Positions 54,785 to 64,000 of a stretch of 64,000 nt of DNA are shown piece after piece. Both the position numbers and the translations under genes were made by a program. Each line of letters starts with the position of its first letter. Within the stretch, counting starts at the first letter, position 1. This DNA comes from CAZIOH01 sp964540815. Its GTDB lineage: Bacteria; Myxococcota_A; Polyangia; Fen-1088. The DNA is taken from the NCBI GenBank assembly GCA_964540815.1, contig CAZIOH010000026.1:4791-68790 (forward strand), written 5' to 3'. The notes under the pieces are model-generated. The model made no database searches. It was not told the DNA's origin and saw only the letters and a list, made by a program, of their open reading frames with translations.

Positions 54785-55849
54785 CTACCGCTTCTTCTTC
54801 GGCGAGGGCTTGGTCTTGCCGGCCTTCGGCTTGGTCTTCGCGGCGACCTTGCTCGTCTCCTTGACGGCCTTGCTCGCGTGCGCGGCCTTGCCCGCCGGCT
54901 TGGCGGCCGGCTTCACCGCGTGCTTGGCGGGCTTGGCGCTCGCCGCCGCCTTGGGGGACTTGGCCGAAGCCGCCGTCCCCTTGGCGGGAGCCGACGCGCT
55001 CGCCGGGGAAGTCCTGGCGACTGCGGGTGTGGATGGTGTGGCTGCGGTGGATGCCGTGGGCGCCGTGGGCGCGACCTTGGCCGGGGCGCCCGCCCTGGTC
55101 GGACCCGCCGCTTGGGCTGCCGCGGAACTGGCCGCGGCACCCTTCGCTGGCGCATGGGCGGAAGCCTCCTTGGTCGCTTCCTTCGGGCTTCCCTCCTTGG
55201 GCCCAGCGTCCTTGGGCTCCTTCAGGTCCTTCGATCCCTTCGCTGCCTTCGGTGCTTGCGGTCCCGTCGGACCTTGAGGTCCCTGCTGTCCCTGAGGTCC
55301 TGGCGATTCCTTGGACTCTCTCGATTCCTTGGCGGCGGCCTTGCTCTTGACGGCCTTGGCCTTCGGGCCCTTCGAAGGGATCCCGTCTCCTTCAGCGGCC
55401 AGCGGCAACCCCGGCATGTCCTTGCGGTTGTGCACCAGCACCCGGCGCGCGTCCTTGAACGTGATCTCCACCTTGCTGTCCGACATCAACTCCGAGACGA
55501 ATCCCTTGCCGAACTTGGGGTGCGTCACGATGGTGTTCTCGGTGTAGGCCTCCCGAAACTCGTAGGGTTTGCCGTTTCGGTCCGGGTACTTGGCGAAGAA
55601 CTCCTCCCAGGAGTGCTTCTTGATGAGGGCCCGCTTCTTGGCCGCGATGGGCTCGGGCACGTCGTCCTCGACCTCGCCTCTCGGCTTGCGGAACGAATGG
55701 ACGTCACCACACGGGTTGCACTGCACACGCCGAATCTCGTCCTCGTACTTGGAGATGACCACATGCGTGGTGTCTGCCTTGCACTTCGGACAGTAGGCTT
55801 CGACGTCCGAGCCGACCTCGTCGACTTCGTCTTCGAACATGAAATCCAT
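54785..55849 (-). CDS. Zinc-ribbon, SH3-like protein with collagen-like and H1-like tail
   Basis: A 354-residue protein. Residues 20-47 hold CPKC and CNPC, a zinc ribbon. Residues 105-145 (NTIVTHPKFGKGFVSELMSDSKVEITFKDARRVLVH) form an SH3/Tudor-like barrel common in deltaproteobacterial proteins. Residues 184-198 are five Gly-X-X triplets (GPQ GQQ GPQ GPT GPQ), and the last 150 are Lys/Ala/Pro-rich like histone H1 or AlgP (KAAASAKPAKHAVKPAAKPAGKAAH). It probably binds nucleic acid as a chromosome- or RNA-associated protein; that is inference. Convergent with the CPBP gene, divergent from pyrK. Confidence 0.78.
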   Translation of the reverse strand: MDFMFEDEVDEVGSDVEAYCPKCKADTTHVVISKYEDEIRRVQCNPCGDVHSFRKPRGEVEDDVPEPIAAKKRALIKKHSWEEFFAKYPDRNGKPYEFREAYTENTIVTHPKFGKGFVSELMSDSKVEITFKDARRVLVHNRKDMPGLPLAAEGDGIPSKGPKAKAVKSKAAAKESRESKESPGPQGQQGPQGPTGPQAPKAAKGSKDLKEPKDAGPKEGSPKEATKEASAHAPAKGAAASSAAAQAAGPTRAGAPAKVAPTAPTASTAATPSTPAVARTSPASASAPAKGTAASAKSPKAAASAKPAKHAVKPAAKPAGKAAHASKAVKETSKVAAKTKPKAGKTKPSPKKKR

Positions 55850-55960
55850 GTGGATGGTCCCTGCTTGCGGCTAGTAGCACAGGAACCTTATGCCTGCAAG
55901 ATTCAACAGAAATCAGCTCGACCCGATCCGGGCGGTCGGGTAGAAGCGCCAGGTCCAGCC

Positions 55961-56827
55961 ATGAGATACTTCGCAGCCGAGGTCGCGGGCAATGAACGTC
56001 TCGGCGGGGGGTACTTCCGCCTCGACATGGCGGGGTGTCAGGCCCTCGAGGACGCCGAGCCGGGGCAGTTCGTGATGGTCCGAGGGGAATGGGACCGGGA
56101 TCCGCTGCTTCCGCGGGCATTTTCCTTGCTCTCCGTGTCGGGGGACGGGCACGCGCAGCTCCTGGCCAAGACGGTCGGGCGCGGCACCGCTCTGCTCGAG
56201 CGCGCCGTCCCGGGAACTCCTCTCGCCCTCCTTGGACCTCTCGGAAAAGCCTTCCCGGCTCCGGACATCGCATTCGTGGACCTACTGGTGGGCGGAGGTG
56301 TGGGAATCCCTCCTCTTTACATGCAGGCCAGGCGCGCCTTCGCCACCGGAAGGGAGCTCCCGGGGGCCACCGAGGTCCTCTACGGCGGCCGGACCAGCCA
56401 CGACCTCGTCCTGCTCGACGAGCTGCATGCCTACGGTGTCGCGCTTCACCTCACGACCGAGGACGGCTCGGTCGGCCGTCGCGGCCTCGTGACCGCCGAG
56501 CTCTCCGCCCGCCTGGCGCACCACCGTGGCCGCCCGCGCCCGCCCGCGCTCCGGATCATGGCCTGTGGCCCCAATCCCATGCTCTGGGCCGTGGCGGCGA
56601 TCGCCCGGCGGCACGAGGTGCCATGCTTCATCTCGGTCGAGGAACAGATGGCCTGCGGCATCGGGGTCTGCCTGGGCTGCGCCGTCCCCGGCACCGAGCG
56701 CCCCTTTCGCTACGTCTGCAAGGATGGGCCGGTGTTTCCCGCCGCGGAGCTCCGGCTCCCGGAGGTCCCGGTCGCCGAGGGGGTGGGGCGCGGCGCAGGC
56801 GACGAAGGCGTCGGGGTCGGCCGGTGA
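55961..56827 (+). CDS. pyrK: Dihydroorotate dehydrogenase electron-transfer subunit
   Basis: The 288-residue FAD and [2Fe-2S] subunit of class 1B dihydroorotate dehydrogenase, which carries electrons from dihydroorotate to NAD in pyrimidine synthesis. FAD site RAFSLLSV; NAD-binding LLVGGGVGIPPLY; MACGPNPML; and the iron-sulfur cysteines in EEQMACGIGVCLGCAVPG and RYVCKDGPVF. The next gene is pyrD, whose GTG overlaps the TGA here. ATG 55961 fits the family start. Confidence 0.95.
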   Translation: MRYFAAEVAGNERLGGGYFRLDMAGCQALEDAEPGQFVMVRGEWDRDPLLPRAFSLLSVSGDGHAQLLAKTVGRGTALLERAVPGTPLALLGPLGKAFPAPDIAFVDLLVGGGVGIPPLYMQARRAFATGRELPGATEVLYGGRTSHDLVLLDELHAYGVALHLTTEDGSVGRRGLVTAELSARLAHHRGRPRPPALRIMACGPNPMLWAVAAIARRHEVPCFISVEEQMACGIGVCLGCAVPGTERPFRYVCKDGPVFPAAELRLPEVPVAEGVGRGAGDEGVGVGR

Positions 56828-57762
56828 GCAAAACGTCACTCGCAATCGAGTGCGGCGGCATCTCCTTCCGCAATCCGGTGCTCACCGCCTCCGGCACCTT
56901 CGGCTACGGTCGCGAGTTCGAGGGCCTGACCGATCTGTCCGTCATCGGGGGCCTCGTGACCAAGGGCATCTCGCCCTTGCCCCGGTTCGGCAACGCCACG
57001 CCCCGCATCTGCGAGACGGCCTCCGGCATGCTCAATTCGATCGGGCTCGAGAACGTGGGCGTGGAGGGGTTCCGGGCCGAGAAGTTGCCCTACCTCCGGC
57101 AGACGGGGACCCGGGTGCTGGTGAACTTCTTCGGGGTGACCTTCGACGAATACGTGGCGTGCGGCGCGGCCCTCGCGGCAATGGAAGGGGTCGACGCGCT
57201 CGAGATGAACGTGTCCTGCCCGAACATCAAGGCCGGGGGAATCGAATTTGGCACCGACTGTCGGGTGCTCGGGGATCTGGTGCGCGCATGTCGTGCGGTC
57301 GTCTCGAAGCCGCTCTGGGTCAAGCTGACCCCGAACACCTCCGACATCGTGGCGCTGGCCAGGTCCTGCGCGGACGCCGGGGCGGACGGGCTCTCCGTCA
57401 TCAACACGATTACCGGAATGGCCATCGACGCCCGAACGCGCCGTCCCAAGATTGCCACGACGTTCGGGGGGCTCTCGGGGCCGGCCATCAAGCCGATCGC
57501 CCTCCGCATGGTCCACCAGATTCACCGCGCCGGCGTTCCGCTGCCGATCTGCGGGATCGGAGGCATCCAGACCGCGACGGACGTGGTCGAGTACCTGCTG
57601 GCGGGTGCCTCCACCGTGCAGGTCGGCACCCAGAACTTCGTCGATCCGGACGGAGCCGCTGGCATCGTCTCCGGGCTTGCTGCGTTGTGCGAACGAGACG
57701 GGATTTCGGATATTCGCGAGCTGATCGGCGCCTTGCAACCTGCATTATCCGCCCACGGATAG
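56824..57762 (+). CDS. pyrD: Dihydroorotate dehydrogenase, class 1B catalytic subunit
   Basis: A 312-residue FMN enzyme oxidising dihydroorotate to orotate, the fourth step of pyrimidine synthesis. NPVLTASGTFGYGREF and TKGISPLPRFGNATPRICETASGMLNSIGLEN begin the barrel; EMNVSCPNIKAGG holds the class 1 catalytic Cys; VKLTPNTSD, INTITGMAIDARTRRP and the FMN-phosphate segment CGIGGIQTATDVVEYLLAGASTVQVGT follow. GTG 56824 overlaps the pyrK stop (GTGA), so the subunits are coupled in translation. Confidence 0.96.
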   Translation: MSKTSLAIECGGISFRNPVLTASGTFGYGREFEGLTDLSVIGGLVTKGISPLPRFGNATPRICETASGMLNSIGLENVGVEGFRAEKLPYLRQTGTRVLVNFFGVTFDEYVACGAALAAMEGVDALEMNVSCPNIKAGGIEFGTDCRVLGDLVRACRAVVSKPLWVKLTPNTSDIVALARSCADAGADGLSVINTITGMAIDARTRRPKIATTFGGLSGPAIKPIALRMVHQIHRAGVPLPICGIGGIQTATDVVEYLLAGASTVQVGTQNFVDPDGAAGIVSGLAALCERDGISDIRELIGALQPALSAHG

Positions 57763-57773
57763 TGAGGTAACTA

Positions 57774-57803
57774 TTGACAAAAACTAGGTTACGCATATTT
57801 AAC
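57774..57803 (+). promoter_or_regulatory. Probable sigma-70-type promoter of glnB
   Basis: TTGACA at 57774-57779 matches the -35 consensus perfectly; TTTAAC at 57798-57803, 18 bases on, matches the -10 box at four of six positions. The surroundings are AT-rich against a very GC-rich genome. The glnB start is 47 bases downstream with TAAGG six bases before it. I see no sigma-54 site. Confidence 0.6.
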
Positions 57804-57850
57804 TGGTACGAAACTAATCGGAAACAACTCGCCGGTAGCGTAAGGCATCC

Positions 57851-58189
57851 ATGAAGAAGATTGAAGCCATCATCAAGCCATTCAAGCTGGACGATGTGAA
57901 GGACCGCCTGCGCGAGATCGGCGTGCAGGGCATGACCGTCTACGAGGTCAAGGGGTTCGGTCGCACGGGCGGCAAAAAGGAAGTCTACCGGGGCTCGGCC
58001 TACGTGGTGGATTTCGTACCGAAAGTCCGGATAGAGATTGTCGTCAAGGACGAGATCGTGCGCGACGTGGTCGAGGCCATCCTGTCCGTGGCCCGCACTG
58101 GACGCATCGGTGACGGAAAGATCTTCGTGACGCCGGTCGACGAGGCCATCCGCATCCGGACCGGCGAGCGCGGCGAAGACGCCCTCTGA
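57851..58189 (+). CDS. glnB: PII nitrogen-regulatory protein
   Basis: A 112-residue PII protein, which reports 2-oxoglutarate and ATP/ADP levels to nitrogen-metabolism targets. MKKIEAIIKPFKLDDVKDRL begins the fold, the T-loop is GFGRTGGKKEVYRGSAYVVDF with the uridylylation site Tyr51, and the B-loop TGRIGDGKIFVTPVDEAIRIRTGE is complete. No ammonium transporter or glnA gene is beside it. Confidence 0.97.
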   Translation: MKKIEAIIKPFKLDDVKDRLREIGVQGMTVYEVKGFGRTGGKKEVYRGSAYVVDFVPKVRIEIVVKDEIVRDVVEAILSVARTGRIGDGKIFVTPVDEAIRIRTGERGEDAL

Positions 58190-58348
58190 GCAAACCGAGC
58201 TGCAGGGCAACGCCGTTCGGTCGAAAAGGCCTCGGCGTCCCTTGCGGCGCTGGGGGCGGCGCTCGGGCTGGGGCGGTTTTGGCCATGTGGCTTTGACGGC
58301 CCGGCCGAGACGCAATAGGATAACCAGATCGCGGATTTCCGCGTCTTC

Positions 58349-59257
58349 ATGGGTTCCCACCAGCGGTTCAGCGATCGGGTTGCCAGGGCAGCCTGGAGGG
58401 CCACACCCAAACGCGCCCTTTCCGGCGCCATTGGCTGGGTGGCCACCCGTCCGATCCCGTCGGGGATCCGCGCGGGGGTGCTGCGCAGGTTTGCAGGGTT
58501 CTACGGGATCGACCTGACGGAGGCTGAGCGCGCGCTGACCGACTACGCCCGCCTCGACGATTTCTTCACCCGTCGTCTGCAGCCGACGGCACGTGTCATC
58601 GACGCCTCGTCGTCGGCCGTGGTCTCCCCGGCCGACGGAACGGTCGTCGAGGCGGGACGGGTGCGACAAGGCCAGCTGCTTCAGGTGAAGGGCGTTCTGC
58701 TCGATGTGAACGAGCTGGTGGGCGATCCCGAGGCAGCGGGGCGACTGGAAGGGGGAGCGTACCTCACGACGTACCTGTCGCCGCAGGACTACCACCGGGT
58801 ACACGCCCCCGTGGCTGGAACCATCATGGGCTGGCGCCACGTCCCGGGAGTGCTGTTCCCGGTCAATGCGCGCAGCGTCGCCCGCGAGCCGGGCCTCTTC
58901 GTCCGCAACGAGCGCCTGGTCACGTTCATCGACGGCGGCCCCGCCGGCTTCTGTGCGGTCGTGATGGTCGCGGCGGTCGGGGTCGGTAACATGTCCGCCG
59001 CCTACGATCCCGACGTTCAGACCCACGCCCGTTCCTTTCTACGCGCCGCGATCCGCCAGAAGCGATACGATTCGGGGCCGACTGTCGCCAAGGGTCAAGA
59101 AATTGGAACCTTTCACATGGGCTCAACCACCATCGCGCTCTTCGAGTCGTCGCGGGTCGACCTGTCGGCCCTGTCGACCGGTGATCGCACGCGCATGGGA
59201 GAGCGAATCGGAACGGTTCGGTCGGGGGCCATTGTCGGGGCGCATGGCCAATCCTGA
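58349..59257 (+). CDS. psd: Phosphatidylserine decarboxylase proenzyme
   Basis: A 302-residue enzyme making phosphatidylethanolamine at the inner membrane. LDDFFTRRL, SPADGTVVEAG, LTTYLSPQDYHRVHAPVAG and KGQEIGTFHMGSTTIALF follow each other as in the family. The proenzyme cleaves itself at the Gly-Ser of MGST (residues 257-260), giving the pyruvoyl Ser259. Standard LGST reads MGST here. There is no good ribosome site before ATG 58349, so the start is less sure than the gene. Confidence 0.95.
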   Translation: MGSHQRFSDRVARAAWRATPKRALSGAIGWVATRPIPSGIRAGVLRRFAGFYGIDLTEAERALTDYARLDDFFTRRLQPTARVIDASSSAVVSPADGTVVEAGRVRQGQLLQVKGVLLDVNELVGDPEAAGRLEGGAYLTTYLSPQDYHRVHAPVAGTIMGWRHVPGVLFPVNARSVAREPGLFVRNERLVTFIDGGPAGFCAVVMVAAVGVGNMSAAYDPDVQTHARSFLRAAIRQKRYDSGPTVAKGQEIGTFHMGSTTIALFESSRVDLSALSTGDRTRMGERIGTVRSGAIVGAHGQS

Positions 59258-59272
59258 CGTGGCGGTGGGTGC

Positions 59273-61717
<2,445 letters not shown>

Positions 61718-61910
61718 TCCGCAACGCCCGGTCGCGTCCTGGGCATCAGAGAACGGGGCTCGACGGTCGAATCCTTCGGTGCGGCTGTCACCGTTGGCGG
61801 ACCGCTTGCATCAAAGTCGTATATCCAGGGTTGCGGACTTCACCCGGAATAACTAACTGACGAGGAACGTATTGTACTCACAGGGACCATTTCGTCCCAA
61901 CGGATAAGCC

Positions 61911-63629
<1,719 letters not shown>

Positions 63630-63631
63630 GA

Positions 63632-63700
63632 ACGCGCCTTCGGCGCTCGCGGGGAGGGGAGGACGGACGCGCCTCCGGCGCTCGCGGGAAGGGGAGGACC
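63632..63700. repeat. Tandem 35-base repeat, two copies
   Basis: ACGCGCCTTCGGCGCTCGCG and the bases to 63666 recur at 63667-63700 with three substitutions (CCTTC to CCTCC, GGGGAGG to GGGAAGG). It lies directly after the sigma stop. Confidence 0.75.
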
Positions 63701-63861
63701 CCTCCCCGCGGGCCCCTCCCGACGGACGACGAGAGGCGTGCGCGGATCTGCTTTGCTGGTGCGGTCTCCGGTTGGCAAAGCCAACCTCCGATCCACCGCG
63801 TGGAGGTGCGTGGTGCGGGGGGTAAGTCGACCCGGGAACCAAGCCCCAACCCTTTCCTATT

Positions 63862-63888
63862 CCCTCGCCCCGCGCAGCGGGGAGAGGG
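63862..63888. repeat. CCCTC/GAGGG hairpin repeat unit
   Basis: CCCTCGCCCCGC and GCGGGGAGAGGG pair with one mismatch around GCA. This type of unit is widespread as intergenic repeats in high-GC genomes and resembles a MITE-like or terminator element. Confidence 0.6.
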
Positions 63889-63972
63889 TGAGGGAGAGGG
63901 GGAGGGGCCCCACTTCATTCCGGGCGGCACCCCGAAGTACCTTGTTCACCTCCCGCTGTTCAGGCGAGCGTA

Positions 63973-63989
63973 GCGCGGCTTTGCCGCGC
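63973..63989. repeat. Short hairpin at the window edge
   Basis: GCGCGGC-TTT-GCCGCGC has perfect seven-base arms with a TTT loop; it may continue past the window. Confidence 0.5.
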
Positions 63990-64000
63990 GGAGCGAGAGG

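Larger units (their letters stand above)
63630..64000. other. Repeat-rich tail after the sigma gene
   Basis: The last 371 bases have no supportable gene. They hold a tandem 35-mer, a following GGGGAGG-ACC-CCTCCCC hairpin near 63691-63707, a CCCTC...GAGGG hairpin and a GCGCGGC-TTT-GCCGCGC hairpin at the edge. These look like terminator and dispersed-repeat material. Confidence 0.5.

Overview
The window is a very GC-rich chromosomal segment whose gene content points to a myxobacterium (Myxococcota, most likely the Polyangia side). The signs are many lipoproteins whose lipobox is followed by long Gly/Ser/Thr-rich linkers, paired DUF1592/DUF1552 proteins, two Hanks-type Ser/Thr kinases, a probable MYXO-CTERM sorting tail, and a broken gene-dense layout with little operon structure. 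I see no phage, transposase, integrase or CRISPR. One run of exactly 100 Ns marks a scaffold join, so this is a draft or metagenome assembly.

Layout. 1-1350: N-terminal part of a membrane Ser/Thr kinase (minus). 1721-10696: a secretome block with a CXXCH beta-propeller lipoprotein and two convergent DUF1592-DUF1552 pairs, separated by a repeat-rich spacer. 10906-18349: a small Cys-containing exported protein, methylglyoxal synthase, a CE1-type esterase, two Trp/Tyr-rich exported proteins, a zinc-less MDR oxidoreductase, a flavin monooxygenase and a DUF4242 protein. 18392-23337: a large BTAD/AAA regulator interrupted only by the assembly gap, then a small exported protein and a methyltransferase. 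23385-24000: a decayed amidase. 24102-31033: a GH3 glycosidase, a diadenylate-cyclase-like protein, a GNAT acetyltransferase and a membrane Hpt/ATPase signalling protein with a thioredoxin-fold partner. 31465-35736: the third DUF1552/DUF1592 pair, in reversed order, and a small cytochrome-like lipoprotein. 35729-46348: an exported oligoendopeptidase F, VOC and MOSC proteins, a DUF6629-like membrane protein, a haem-binding-domain protein, a repeat lipoprotein, tRNA-Pro and an Ig/PKD-type lipoprotein. 46356-54658: a lipoprotein with CarboxypepD-like domains, then a tight operon of degenerate M16 protein, Ser/Thr kinase and CPBP intramembrane protease. 54785-63629: a housekeeping stretch with a zinc-ribbon/H1-tail protein, pyrK-pyrD, glnB, psd, a disordered-tail methyltransferase and a primary-type sigma factor. 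63630-64000 is repeats.

How the parts fit. At least six exported proteins carry a c-type-haem-like CXXCH or CXXXCH motif, and three Tat-exported DUF1552 proteins accompany them, so much of the window seems devoted to an extracytoplasmic, probably redox or polymer-related, surface machinery whose substrate is unknown. A second theme is envelope signalling: kinases, Hpt/ATPase, c-di-AMP-like cyclase, degenerate M16 and CPBP protease. Start codons are often uncertain because GTG, TTG and weak Shine-Dalgarno sites are common here; I state where I chose one.
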